The notes beneath the pieces are model-generated. The model was not told where the DNA came from, ran no database searches, and saw nothing but the letters and a program-made list of their open reading frames with translations. Below are positions 43,696 to 55,010 of a DNA stretch of 64,000 nucleotides, piece by piece. Within the stretch, counting starts at the first letter, position 1. Each line of letters begins with the position of its first letter. A program made the translations under genes and the position numbers. Source of the DNA: Phoenix dactylifera (Eukaryota > Streptophyta > Magnoliopsida > Arecales > Arecaceae); assembly GCF_009389715.1 (NCBI RefSeq), contig NC_052396.1:16802170-16866169 (forward strand), read 5' to 3'.

Positions 43696-45213
43696 ATGGA
43701 GGTGTCCTTCTACTTCCTCTCCTCCTCCTGCCTCTTCCTCTTCTGCATCCTCGCCTCCGCTCTTCTCCTCCTCTTCAAAAAACCCTCGTCGCCCACAATC
43801 CTCCAGAGCTACCCTCTCATCGGCACCCTCCCTCACTTCATCAAGAACTGCAACCGCGTGCTCGAGTGGTCGACGGAGCTCCTCGCCGCCTCCCCCACCG
43901 CCACCGTCACCGTCGCGCCCATGGTCTTCACGGCCAACCCGTCTAACGTGGAGCACGTGCTCAAGACCAACTTCGACAACTACCCCAAGGGCGGCAGCAT
44001 CGTGTCCGCCCTCCACGACTTCCTCGGTCGCGGCATCTTCATCTCCAACGGCGAGCAGTGGAAGGTCCAGCGCAAGACCGCCAGTTTCGAGTTCAACACC
44101 AAGTCCCTCCGCGCCTTCGTCCTCCACGCCGTCCGCCGCGAGGCCGTCGGCCGGCTCGTACCCTTGTTAAGACGCGCCAGCCGCAGCGGCGAGGTCGTCG
44201 ACCTCCAGGACGTCTTCGAGCGCTTCGCCTTCGATAACATCTGCAGCCTGGTGTTCGACCAGGACCCCAGCTGCCTTCTTGGGGGTAACGAAGAAGGCGA
44301 GAGGTTCTTCCACGCCTTCGACGAGGCCGCCCACCTGTGCATCGACAGGGCGAAGCAGGCCCTGCCGTTGGTCTGGAAGCTCAAGAAATGGCTCGACGTC
44401 GGATCGGAGAGGCGGCTACGGGAGTCGATGTCGACCGTCCATGAGTTCGTCGACATGTTCATCTATCTGAAACGAAGGCGCGGCGCCGGCGATGGCGGAG
44501 ATGACGATCTCCTCTCTCGCTTCGTCAAGAACGGCGAACAGTCCGACGAGTTCCTCCGCGACTTCCTGATAAGCGTCGTGCTCGCCGGGCGAGACACGAC
44601 GCCGGCAGCCATCACCTGGTTCTTCTGGGAACTGTCGTCGAGACCGGACGTCGTGGAGGCGATCCGGGAGGAGCTCCGGTCAATCCGGTCGAAGCAGGGA
44701 GAAAAGCGCACGGACGAGGTGTTCGCGCTGGAGGAGCTGAGGGGCATGCACTATCTCCATGCGGCAATTTCAGAGTCGCTGCGGCTGCATCCGGCGGTAC
44801 CGCTGCTGCCGAGGGTGTGCGAGAGGGATGACAAGCTACCGGACGGGACGAAGGTGTGCAAGGGGTGGACGGTGATGTACAACTCGTACGCGATGGGGAG
44901 AGATGAAGGGATATGGGGGGAGGACTGCAAGGAGTTCAGGCCGGAGAGGTGGCTGGAGGAAGGGGAGTTCCAGGCGGTGAGCGCTTTCCGGTACCCGGTG
45001 TTCCATGCTGGCCCGAGGATGTGCCTGGGGAAGGACATGGCGGTGATACAGATGAAGGCACTCACGGCGATCATTCTGGAGGGGTTCGAGATGGAGCTGG
45101 TGGAGGAGCGGGGGAAGCACCAGCTCTCGGTGTCGATGAGGATGGAAGGAGGGCTGCCCATGAGGTTTAGAGAACGGCAAGCGGGAACCAAGGCGTTTAA
45201 TTTGATCAAATAA
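43696..45213 (+). CDS. Cytochrome P450, CYP94D-like, copy 2
   Basis: This single-exon 505-aa P450 appears to have the same protein sequence as the gene at 13751-15268 (same anchor, AGRDTT I-helix, ESLR, FRPERW and FHAGPRMCLG heme loop). The start is ATG 43696 with aaaATGG context. The open frame reaches further upstream into LINE sequence, but only by chance. The difference lies in the 5' side: a 952-bp LINE sits 45 bp before the ATG, so any promoter beyond that point has been pushed away. The reading frame is intact; whether the gene is still expressed is unknown. Its role as a fatty-acid or jasmonate omega-hydroxylase follows from the family only. Confidence 0.92.
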   Translation: MEVSFYFLSSSCLFLFCILASALLLLFKKPSSPTILQSYPLIGTLPHFIKNCNRVLEWSTELLAASPTATVTVAPMVFTANPSNVEHVLKTNFDNYPKGGSIVSALHDFLGRGIFISNGEQWKVQRKTASFEFNTKSLRAFVLHAVRREAVGRLVPLLRRASRSGEVVDLQDVFERFAFDNICSLVFDQDPSCLLGGNEEGERFFHAFDEAAHLCIDRAKQALPLVWKLKKWLDVGSERRLRESMSTVHEFVDMFIYLKRRRGAGDGGDDDLLSRFVKNGEQSDEFLRDFLISVVLAGRDTTPAAITWFFWELSSRPDVVEAIREELRSIRSKQGEKRTDEVFALEELRGMHYLHAAISESLRLHPAVPLLPRVCERDDKLPDGTKVCKGWTVMYNSYAMGRDEGIWGEDCKEFRPERWLEEGEFQAVSAFRYPVFHAGPRMCLGKDMAVIQMKALTAIILEGFEMELVEERGKHQLSVSMRMEGGLPMRFRERQAGTKAFNLIK

Positions 45214-45561
45214 AATGGACCAAGGCGTATCTCGTCCATTTCATTTCATTTCATCTCTGTCTCCAAGCGATCGAACCAGTATGGAATCTGATTGTCCTTC
45301 ACTTTGTTGATTAATTTGAGTTATGTTGCCGACGTTTCCCTGCATTTAATAAGGTCCAATATGCTGCTTAGTTCGAATATCAAGCAAAATAGGGTAAGGG
45401 GCACCCGCCATCTTCCTCGAATGTCATTTCATTTCCTCGTGAGTGCATCGACGACCGATGTGGTATAAAACCACAACCTACAACAACGTCCTAAACGAGG
45501 TGGGCTCTTTCTTATAAACACCAATAAGGATTTTATCTAGTCATATGCCAAAAAGTCATTC
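45214..45561. other. 3' flank of CYP94D copy 2
   Basis: This has the same non-coding sequence as 15269-15616, with one visible substitution near 45496. It ends in CATTC, the target duplication of copia copy 2. Confidence 0.6.
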
Positions 45562-45763
45562 TAAAGAAATGAAATTGGAAAAAAGGAATGGGCTCTTCTT
45601 ATTCATTGCAGTTTTCAAGGATTCTATATATAGATGCCGATGATCCTTCTAGTGACTATCTTTCCTAACTGTTAACAACAAACTAGCAACAAAAAAAACA
45701 AATTTCTGGTGTAACTAATTCTGCCAGCTGCATGCGTAATGTGGAGTTTGTAATTTTCCAATA
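45562..45763 (-). repeat. copia 3' LTR, copy 2
   Basis: This is a 202-bp terminal repeat with TA..TA termini on the minus strand, the same as 15617-15818. Confidence 0.85.
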
Positions 45764-48700
45764 TCCCCCCTCAAGATGGAGCATGAATATTGAGAATGCC
45801 CATCTTGCTAAGGAGTGGATCAAGCTGTGCAGCTCCAAGGGGTTTGGTGAGCACGTCTGCCAATTGGTCATTGGTTGAGACATGAAGAGTCTTGATGAGG
45901 CCAGCAGTGAGTCGTTCTCGGATGAAGTGGCAATCAACCTCGATATGTTTGGTTCGTTCATGATATACAGGATTAGAAGCTATATGTATCGCAGCCAAAC
46001 TATCACAAAATAACAATGCAGGCTGCTGATGGGGAATGGCAAGCTCCTTGAGTAATTGAAGGAGCCAGACAATTTCTGCAGAAGTAGTGGCCATTGCACG
46101 ATACTCGGCCTCTGCTGAAGACCGAGAGACAGTGTGTTGCTTCTTGGATTTCCAAGAAATGAGAGATTCACCAAGGAATATGCATTGCCAGTAACTGAGC
46201 GACGGGTATCTGGACATCCAGCCCAGTCAGAATCTGAAAAAGCTTTCAGATGCAGAGGAGACTTGCTGGGAAAAAATAAGCCCTGTGTCGGGGCCTTCTT
46301 GATGTAGCGTAGCACCCGAGTGACTGCATCTAAGTGGGGCTTACGAGGTTTGTCCATAAACTGGCTAAGAGTTTGAGCTGCATAAGATAAATCTGGCCGT
46401 GTAGTTGTGAGATATAGCAAACGCCCAATAAGCCTTCTATAATGAGTGACATCCTGAATTTCTTCTCCGACATCTTTAGAAAGTTTCAGCTTTGGATCAA
46501 GAGGGCATGCAGCAGGTTTGGCAGCAAGTAAACCTGTCTCTTCAAGAAGCTCTAAGGCATATTTCCGCTGGCAGATGGTGATTCCTTGTGCGGATCGAGC
46601 TACTTCAAGGCCTAAAAAATATTTTAGAGGCCCCAAGTCTTTGAGCTTGAACTGCCTATGGAGGAATGCAACAAATTCATCTACTTGTGCTGCATTGTTG
46701 GTGAAAAGAATTATATCATCGACATAAATCAAAAGCCCGACAAAGAAAGTGCCACTATTGCGAATGAACATAGAACTGTCAGCTGCGGATTGTAAAAAAC
46801 CATGAGACAGCAATGTTGAGGAAAACTTGGAGAACCATTGCCTTGATGCCTGTTTTAATCCATACAGTGATTTATGTAGCTTTAAAACCTGTGAAGGATT
46901 TGTGGATTGAAAACCTGGTGGCAAGCTCACGTAAACTTCTTCATCCAACTCCCCGTGAAGAAAAGCATTGTTCATGTCAAGTTGGTGTAAATGCCAGTTC
47001 AAAGATGATGCCAAAGCCAATACAGTTCTGATCGTCACCATTTTGACAACCGGAGAGAATGTTTCCAAATAGTCCAGCCCTTCCGTTTGAGTGTAGCCTT
47101 TAGCTACAAGGCGGGCCTTAAATCTCTCTATGCTCCCATCTGCATGATGCTTCACTTTATATACCCATTTACAGCCAACTGTTGATTTTCCAGCTGGTAA
47201 TTCACTTAATGACCAAGTCTTGTTCTCTTCAAGAGCTTGAATCTCAAGCCTCATTGCCTCTTGCCACTCGGGTAACTGAGAAGCCTGCGCAAAAGTTTTT
47301 GGTTCGAGATGTGTAGAGATAGCAAAGGCATGTGCTTTGTGAGATGCAGAGAGCCTATGATATGAGAGAACTGAATGAAGAGGAAATTTTATACCTGTAG
47401 CCGCAGAAAGATCCTTGGAGGAGGTAGCTAAGTGGCAGTGGTAATCAGCAAGATAGCTGGGTTGTCTTCTGACTCTCTCGGATCGCCTAAGGATTGTGGG
47501 AGATGCTGGAGAGTCAGGTAACAAAGAAGATTCAGATGAAAGAGAATCTGCATCTGGGTTTTCAGTGGAAGTGTGAGTCTGTGTTGAAGTATTTTCTGGA
47601 GGAATTGTAGCTGGGGAAGAAGGTACTGATGTATCAACAGTTACAGGGGAAGGCATGATATGTGTAGGAGTATGAGAGGTATCGGACATGAAGAACAAGT
47701 GAGAGTTATCCGGAGCATATGGAAAGATATGCTCATGGAAGACCACATCTCTAGATACAAACACCGAATGATTATGCAGATCATAAAGACGATAACCTTT
47801 TGTTCCATATGGATATCCAATGAATATGCAGGTCCGAGCCCTAGCGTCAAATTTTTTCCTGTCATGAGCTAAGGTGGATGCATAGCAAAGACATCCAAAA
47901 ACCCGCATGTGATCATAGGTTGGTGGAGATGAAAATAATAGTTCATGCGGTGTTTTGCCGTTTAAAACTTTGGAAGGAGTTCTGTTGATGATGTATGCTG
48001 CGGTTAAAACACAGTCCCCCCAGAATTTTATAGGCAGAGAGGCTTGAAACTTAAGAGCTCTAGCCACCGTAAGAAGATGTCTATGTTTCCATTCTACGAC
48101 TGAGTTTTGTTGTGGAGTGGCTACACATGTTAACTGGTGGATTATCCCATGGCTTTGAAAAAAGTCTTTCATGATGAATTCAGTTCCATTGTCTGTCCTA
48201 ATGGCCTTTATTTTGCGATTGAATTGTGTCTGCACCAGCATGCTAAAATTGTGAAAGATTTGTTCTGTTTGGGACTTATGGTTCATTAAATATAACCATG
48301 TGCTTCGTGTGAAGTCATCAACAATGGTAAGAAAATAGCATGAACCATCTCTTGCAGGAATGGGATATGGTCCCCAAACATCACTGTGAATTAATTCAAA
48401 TGGGGATTTAGTACATATCATGCTGGAGGAAAAAGGTAACCGAGTGTGTTTAGCCAAAGGACATATTGGGCAGACATGTGTAGAACTAAAATTCATAGCA
48501 GAATCAATGTTGTGTAACATATGAAGTTTTGGAAAGGATAAATGACCGAGGCGATAATGCCAAAGGTCTACAGTAGAAAATTTTGTTAGGTAGCTAAAAG
48601 AGGGAGGTAAAGCAGAACAATTCTTAGTTAAACTTTGAGAGCCAGGCGCCTGTAGCTGATAAAGTCCGCCGACTACGCTACCCCGACCAATTATCCTCCT

Positions 48701-49098
48701 GCTGCATAGGTCCTGAATATGACATGAAGAAGATTCAAATGTAAGTTGGCAATTAAGGTCAGAGGCAAGTGTTTGAACGGAGAGTAGATTAAAATGAAAA
48801 GTTGGGACACATAAGACATTTTTTAATAAGAGGTGACTTGTTAATCTAACACTGCCTATGTGTGTCACTTGCACAGTTTGTCCAGTTGGAAGTTGAACTC
48901 TGGAATTCAGTTGTGCATTGACATGAGTTAAGAAAGAGACATCTGATACGATATGATCGGAAGCACCCGTATCAATGATCCAGGCACCATTCGAGAAACC
49001 ATTTTGTGAAGATAAAACCAAAGGTATGATATGAGAACTCTCAGAAGAGAAAGAAGGAAGAACAGCCACAGAACGTCCTCAACCTTGCTCTGATACCA

Positions 49099-49300
49099 TA
49101 AAGAAATGAAATTGGGAAAAAGGAATGGGCTCTTCTTATTCATTGCAGTATACAAGGATTCTATATATAGATGCCGATGATCCTTCTAGTGACTATCTTT
49201 CCTAACTGTTAACAACAAACTAGCAACAAAAAAAACAAATTTCTGGTGTAACTAATTCTGCCAGCTGCATGCGTAATGTGGAGTTTGTAATTTTCCAATA
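49099..49300 (-). repeat. copia 5' LTR, copy 2
   Basis: This is the 202-bp partner of 45562-45763, next to the tRNA primer-binding site. Confidence 0.85.
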
Positions 49301-50178
49301 CATTCTCATGTAACTCATATAATTTTATTCTGATCAATGGTGCACAATCGTTTTAACTTGAATACAACATATTTTTTTCTTTTTTTGGGAAGCGAGGAGG
49401 CAAAATAACTTCAGTACAATTATTGGGGCAGTGAAGTTATGATTGCCCTGCATATCCAACCCCACTGCATGTTTGAACCTTTCCAATGTATTCCAGTTTT
49501 CCAACCAAACAAAAATTTCAAACTTTACTCTTTTTTTTTTGGTTGTTGTTGAAAAAGACATGATAAAGTAGAATGCATAGGAGTATAAGAAAAGGGGCAA
49601 CACGTCCGTTAACTTTAGGATCGAGGTGAAAAAGCTAAGCAGGTATTTAATAGCGTAGCCTGTCAGGGCTTAGGTGCTCGGCATAGGCAGCCATTTGGCA
49701 CGAGAGAAACTCAAGGACCTTCTTTGGAAAGAAAAAAAAAAAAAGAATCGTCGGCCTACTCGGTCTTTCATAAAACCTTGAACTTCTTCTCTTGTGGGCA
49801 GTTTTTGTAATGCCCAAACATCCGATAGTCACAACTATCTTCCAAGTAAACTGTCTTAAGATTGGAGAAGTTCCTCACTTTCTCTATTTTCCATCAAAAG
49901 ATTAGCTGATCCTAAATAATTGGGACCTCTGTGCATTATTTCTGTGAAATGATTAGTTGATAGCAAAAAAATTGGGGCGTTTGATTGCTATACGACTTGC
50001 TAAAGAGGATGGCAATTACACGCTGTCTGCTTGCAAACGAAGACCCTACTCCAGCTTTCGCACTCCCCGATCTTCTCAATTCAATCTTAAGATGGTCCCA
50101 ATAATTTGGACAGAACTTGGTTGCTAGCCTCATAGTGGTCGTAGTGGTGCACACACAAATCAGCTGCCAGCTGTGTTG
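49301..50178. other. Non-coding right end of duplicated block, copy 2
   Basis: This is the same sequence as 19358-20235. No gene is seen. Confidence 0.6.
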
Positions 50179-50677
50179 GTTTGGGCACATGACTTGGCTC
50201 TTTGGCTCATGTAGTCCGAGATTTGAATCTTGGCTTACAAGCACTTCTCTTAGCGGAAGATTAAGAGCTCGATCGCAAGTCTGTTTTTGACTTTACCTAC
50301 AAACGAGCATCATAAGACACAAGGGAAAAAAAGGCTTAAAATATTGTGCAATCCATGCGTATATATTTTCTTACACTTCCTTCCATATGTGGGTAAACTC
50401 GATATGTAAAATTTTTAATAATGAGATTAAAGAGTGTGGAAACAGAGTTCAAACTCAAGATCTTTGATCTGATACCATGTTACAATTACTAATTATCCCA
50501 AAAACTTAGACTTATAAGATGAGATTAGATATATTTATATATTTTATATTTTCTTAATTTCGGACCCAAGCCAGGATACAAACCGTTCTACAAACAACTC
50601 CACTCAACGCGACCAAACAACTAAAGAAGAAACAAATCAAAGGATCAGGACAACTAGCTCGCTTAGGATCAGATTGC
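50179..50677. other. Spacer before the aquaporin gene
   Basis: No gene is seen. A patch at 50400-50490 (tttttaataatgagattaaa, gatctgataccatgttacaa) is related to 20265-20330 and looks like a scrap of a common dispersed repeat. The part nearest 50677 is the 3' side of the aquaporin gene. Confidence 0.5.
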
Positions 50678-51671
50678 CTAGTAATCTTCTGGAGCTAAGG
50701 GCTGGTGAGCATGGGGATGGGGTGTCTCCGTGGGGATAACAAGGTACTCATACATAACCCCTGCAATTCCAGCACCCACAAAAGGCCCAAGCCAGTACAC
50801 CCAGTGGCGCCTCCACCGCCAGCCGACGAGCGCCGGACCAAAAGCCCGTGCCGGGTTCATGGAGGCACCGTCGAACGGACCGCCGGCGAGGATGTTAGCT
50901 CCGACGACAAAGCCAATGGCAAGTGGTGCGATGGTGCCGAGATGGCCTCTCTTGGGGTCGATCGCCGTGGCATAGACGGTGTAGACAAGCCCGAACGTCA
51001 TCACGATCTCGAGCAGTACTGCATGCCACTCGCCGATGCCCGATCCCAGCGAGAACCCTAACGGCCTCTGCATGGTCCCAAAATACACCACAGGACGTCA
51101 TTTTAGCTCCGGCACCAACCCGTACAGGATGATACGTAGATAGATGACATTCGCATGCAATTAAGTTTGAAGCTGGAAGTCCATTACCATGCCTCCTGTT
51201 GCGACCCTTAGTAAGAGTGAAGCTACGATTGCACCGAGGAGCTGGGCCACCCAGTAGCAGACGGCATGGATGACGGAGATCCGGCCGCCAACGAGGGCAC
51301 CGAAGGTGACTGCCGGATTGATGTGGCCGCCGGAGATGTTGAAGGCGATGGAGACCGCAACGAAGAGGGCCAACGCATGGGCTATGGCAACCATCACAAG
51401 GCCGCTAGCGGTGGAGGTGTCCTTGTACAGCTTCTCTGCAACCAAGTACCTAAAGTTGGCGACCATGCATGCGAGTGCAACCATATCTACGTGCAAATGG
51501 ACATGGATGCAGTTTAGTTAAAAAATTTGGTGTACCGAGAGAGAGGACGGAGCCTTCGCCGGCGAATACGAAGATGGCGGTGCCGATGAACTCGGAGAGA
51601 GCGGCGCGCATGGTGTCAGGTTGGACGGCATCTTCGGTCCGGCCGAAGGCGAATCGAGGGCGAGGGGGCAT
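50678..51671 (-). CDS. TIP3: Tonoplast intrinsic aquaporin, TIP3 (alpha-TIP) type
   Basis: There are three exons on the minus strand: 51671-51536, 51435-51188 and 51067-50678. The gt..ag introns of 100 and 120 bp join in frame to give 257 aa. It is a vacuolar-membrane water channel; the TIP3 group belongs to protein-storage vacuoles of seeds. Seen: the [20 protein letters not shown] leader, both NPA boxes ([11 protein letters not shown] and [14 protein letters not shown]), the helix-2 His in AHALALF, and Arg after the second NPA, as in the His-Ile-Ala-Arg selectivity filter known for TIP3. The C-terminus HQPLAPEDY is characteristic of TIP3. Exon 1 joins exon 2 as SVLSL-E-KLYKD, where most relatives have Asp. 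The gene is intact and the start ATG is unambiguous. Confidence 0.95.
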
Positions 51672-51819
51672 GGCTGGACGGACTATTCCTCTCTTCTTCT
51701 ACCTGTTCCTCAACTGCTTCTTCTTCCTCTTCTTGCTCTTTCTCCTTGGTAGTGTTCTATCTACTGCTCGGTACGAGGGCTTTGGACGCAAGGATGAGGA
51801 GAAAGGAGAGGCGAACGGG

Positions 51820-51847
51820 GGCGGTGGCGGTGGCGGTGGCGGTGCCC
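51820..51847. repeat. (GGCGGT)n microsatellite upstream of TIP3
   Basis: This is a GC-rich run, gggggcggtggcggtggcgg, 150-180 bp upstream of the TIP3 start codon, probably in its 5' UTR or core promoter. Confidence 0.75.
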
Positions 51848-51871
51848 CAGGAAAGGTGATAGAGAAGTGCG

Positions 51872-51880
51872 GACACGTGG
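51872..51880 (-). promoter_or_regulatory. ABRE / G-box upstream of TIP3
   Basis: The minus strand reads CCACGTGTC, a full ABRE/G-box core (CACGTG at 51874-51879) about 200 bp before the TIP3 ATG. TIP3 genes are known to be driven in maturing seeds by ABA signalling through bZIP and ABI3-type factors, so the motif fits the gene. Binding itself is inferred. Confidence 0.6.
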
Positions 51881-51914
51881 GAGGGGTGGGGTTGGGAGGA
51901 GCGGCACGTAGGGA

Positions 51915-52080
51915 GAGGTTTTTATTTGTTTATTTATTTTTACATCGGGCGGCTCAAACACAATGGTCTGGGTGCAGCCCACAATGTCAAAAAGAAGAAA
52001 AAAAAGACATGGAAGATGACACCGAGACATGAGAGATGTTGAGCGATGCACGGCGCCGCTTGCCAGGCGGTTGCTCAATC
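51915..52080 (-). repeat. LINE 3'-tail-like scrap in the TIP3 upstream region
   Basis: A T-rich run (tttttatttgtttatttatt) is followed by ggtgcagcccacaatgtcaa and AG-rich sequence. This order resembles the 3' ends of the minus-strand LINEs at 42700 and 13603. There is no coding part. It places transposon-derived DNA within about 300 bp of the TIP3 start codon. Confidence 0.4.
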
Positions 52081-52699
52081 TTCTCTTCACTGTTCTCATA
52101 AGTGATTCGTGGGGGCCATACGGCAAAGTCTATTTCATCCTCTTTTTTTTCTTCTGATGGTGCTTGTTCTTTTTCATTTCAAAGCGATCTGTTCAAATAA
52201 AGAGGAATATTTACAAGCTAGATGAAGTCATATATGAGCACATGTGATGCAAATGATGCCGGCTGGTTATGAATTTAATCAGGGAATTTAATTGGTTTCG
52301 GACCTTGGATGCCAGCGTGAACCAGACCTATTCGGTTGGAGGGTTCAGGTTAGGGTCTATTTGCGTTTGAATCGCATGCCTTGCTGGGGACTTGGTGCTA
52401 TCGGGGCGTGTAAGGGATGGAAGGGTCTGGTCCACGAGCAAATCTTTAGAACCATGTCGGGTCCAAAAGCGTCCAGCTTGGGAAACCACTTACCATTTCT
52501 GATCGAGACTAGACGGGTTGGATTGATTTATTGCCATGAACGTACCATTGGACTTGCTACATTTGTCCACATCTTAGAGGCAACATAATGCGTTGTACCT
52601 CAGAATGCAGCTATGGCCAAAAACTGCTGAAAGCTACGGCATCCCCAAACAAACCATAAATTACACTTTCATATTAACCAACTTGCCTATGCCAAATTA
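52081..52699. other. Spacer, nothing recognised
   Basis: Open frames of up to 98 codons occur without motifs on either strand. No repeat structure is evident. Confidence 0.4.
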
Positions 52700-54560
52700 G
52701 ATCTCCTGAAATCTGAGGTAATTCTCCAATTCATTTCCCGTCGGTGCTTTGTGTGAGTACAACCCATACGGTCAAAAAGAATAAAGAGAATACAAAGAAG
52801 ATGCTCTAGAATGCTAAGCCGCAAAGGATGCCACCCAGTGCGCCGCATATGTTTATCTTCCTGTAGGCATAAGTAGCCCGATGGAAGGCGCACTAACCCA
52901 AAAATCTACAAATGTAGTGAATCAACTGCATCCCATCAGCCGCACGATCCGGATCCTAGATCACTCGATCACCATAGTCGAGTCTTCCTCAAGAATGATG
53001 TGGTCTGCGTCCAGCACTCGCCTCGCGTAGGAGATTCCCTCTTATGCGGCTCTGCCCTCGGCACCTATGACATTCGCTCAAAGATCCGTCCGTCACAAAT
53101 CTGGCCTCCTAATCTCTAATGACAAACCCGGCACTACCGCTGCCACCTCCCTCAGTGACGCCGCCATGGAAGTTCATCTTGAAAACATCAGGGGGTGGGG
53201 TCTCCCATGAGACAGGCATAGTCCTGGACGCTATAAAAGCGGAATAAGAGCCCCAAATTTTCCTAGCCAGCCCAAGAGACGGCGATGCAGTGATATGCTA
53301 AGAACCTCCACCGTATGAAGAAGGGCCCTGTCCACCACCAGCCTCGGGTGCACATCTCTATCCTCAAAAACTCGGGCATTCCTATCTAGCCAACAGTGAT
53401 AGGCCAGATAAGCCGCCCTGATCCCTTGCACCACCATGGAGCAGGCCTTCGAGAGGATTTCCGCAGGAAGCTCAGGAACTCCTCCATCGACGTCCACCTC
53501 TGAGTCAGATCGGAGGGAGTCGAGGCGTACTACCAAATCTGAATAGCCCGCTGACAACCAAATAGAACATGAAAGATAGACTCCTCCACCTTCTGGCATG
53601 CCCAACATCCTGAGGAAATACCAATCCTTCACCTGGCCAGCACACCTCTGGTAGGAGGATACCCCCAGACCACCTTCCAAACAAACAGCGCCATCCGAGG
53701 ATGGATACGTACCCTCCAGATCCAACCCCCTCAATCTACCATGCTAACGCCCTCCTGACCAACCCCAATAGATCCTTTGTTCTCACTTTCGTCCTACCAG
53801 TCCGACCCCACACCCTCCTGTCCTCAGCATCACCCACTGGTAGCAGCACCGCCAACACTCGCTCAGCCAGCTGTTCGCCAAAAGCCCGTCTGACAAAACC
53901 CTCATCCCAGATCCGCTCTCCTGGTATGATCAGGTCGCCTACCCTACTCTCCTCTAGCCAATCAAGGTCGAGTGCAGTAGGCAATCTACAAAGCGGCAAG
54001 TCGGCCAACCAGCTATCCCCCAAGGCATCCATCGCTCGCCCGTCTTCAATCTCCCACCGATCTTCGGGATCACCAGATGAGCACGAGAGCAGATCTCTCT
54101 CCAAACAAAAGAACTGCACCGTCCCATGCGGAAGGCTAACGGATCTGCCAGGTCTCCATACTTGGCTCTCATCATGGAACCTAGAGACTCACCGTCTCCA
54201 GTATAAATCTGGCTGCCAACCTGGTGGCGAAGAGCTCTCGTCGCTCGAGCAGAGAGTGGATTCCCAGCCCCCCTACTGGTCGGCTGGCATATCGTGCCCC
54301 ACGCCAACAGGTGGACACCACGAATAGGTGGACACGACGACTATCCCCTTATCTTCGCCAGATGAAATCTTTAAACAGGCGCTCGATACACTGTAGCGCT
54401 CCGGTGGGCATCAGGGTATTAGATATAAGATAGATGGGAATAGAGGTGAGCACTGACCGCCTAGTCGCACATCATGGACAAGGTGCAAATCTGCCAATGC
54501 TCCGAGGGGTAGACAATCCTCCCTACGAAAATGACGGCCTGTGATTGGAACCCCAGTAAC
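52700..54560 (-). mobile_element. Decayed 5'-truncated LINE
   Basis: This is a minus-strand LINE fragment. From right to left it encodes the end of the RT region (GVPITGRHFR near 54550, ICQPTSRG, MMRAKYGDLADP), zf-RVT (WEIEDGRAMDALGDSWLADL, EQLAERVLAVLLPVGDAEDR) and a degraded RNase H region. The frame changes several times. The ends are approximate, and no poly(A) run or target duplication was found, so it is older than the other LINEs here. Confidence 0.8.
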
Positions 54561-55010
54561 AAAAGGCTGAATAGTATTTCAATTGGGTACAATATAAAAA
54601 ATGTATAGATTAAACTTCTAAATGAAATAAATCAGTCAGCTTCGCCGTGATTCCAGCATCTAATTTTTTTGCTAAAAAACAGAACATCGGAGCTTTCCCA
54701 TATGCTCAGAAACCAAGGAGTTTTCCGTGTACTAGTTGAAAAGAATTTAAAACTCTAAAAGGAAATACTGACAATATGACCATTCTATTGTACTCAGCAA
54801 TCCAATGGAAATACAAAACCAACTTCTTTACGGCAATCATTTTCTGTCAAAGATTGAGTACGGAAGAAAAGCACTCCTTTATTAGGTGGAATCTTGTGGC
54901 TGCAACACAGTTTTAAGTCTAATTCTACATTGTATACATGCAGTGAAAAAGAACACCCGTAAGAACTAAAGAGAAAAACACCAATGTAATCTGTTTCAAA
55001 GTTTTCAAAA
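54561..55010. other. 3' flank of the receptor-kinase gene
   Basis: This is AT-rich DNA without a supported frame. The right part is presumably the 3' UTR of the LRR receptor-like gene. Confidence 0.5.

Larger units (their letters stand above)
45562..49300 (-). mobile_element. Ty1/copia LTR retrotransposon fossil, copy 2
   Basis: This is the duplicate of the copia fossil at 15617-19357, with the same LTRs (45562-45763 and 49099-49300), primer-binding site (49087-49098), flanking CATTC and part order. It is the better preserved of the two but is still broken in about one or two places and likewise lacks an evident gag region. The shared flanks and target duplication show that both copies descend from one insertion, spread by host DNA duplication or conversion rather than by a second transposition. 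Confidence 0.93.
43652..50178 (+). repeat. Near-identical duplicated block, copy 2 (P450 + copia fossil)
   Basis: This is the partner of 13707-20235, at about 99.7% identity by eye. It begins at the right target duplication of the short LINE and ends after cagctgtgttg. Confidence 0.92.

Noticed and set aside
13707-50178. The two near-identical blocks as a simple assembly duplicate
   Set aside because: Scattered real differences, different flanks and copy-specific insertions argue for true duplication, although long reads would settle it.
51469-52032. 187-codon plus-strand frame over the TIP3 5' end
   Set aside because: It overlaps TIP3 exon 1 and the promoter in antisense, is low-complexity (Phe/Leu and Gly runs) and shows no domain.
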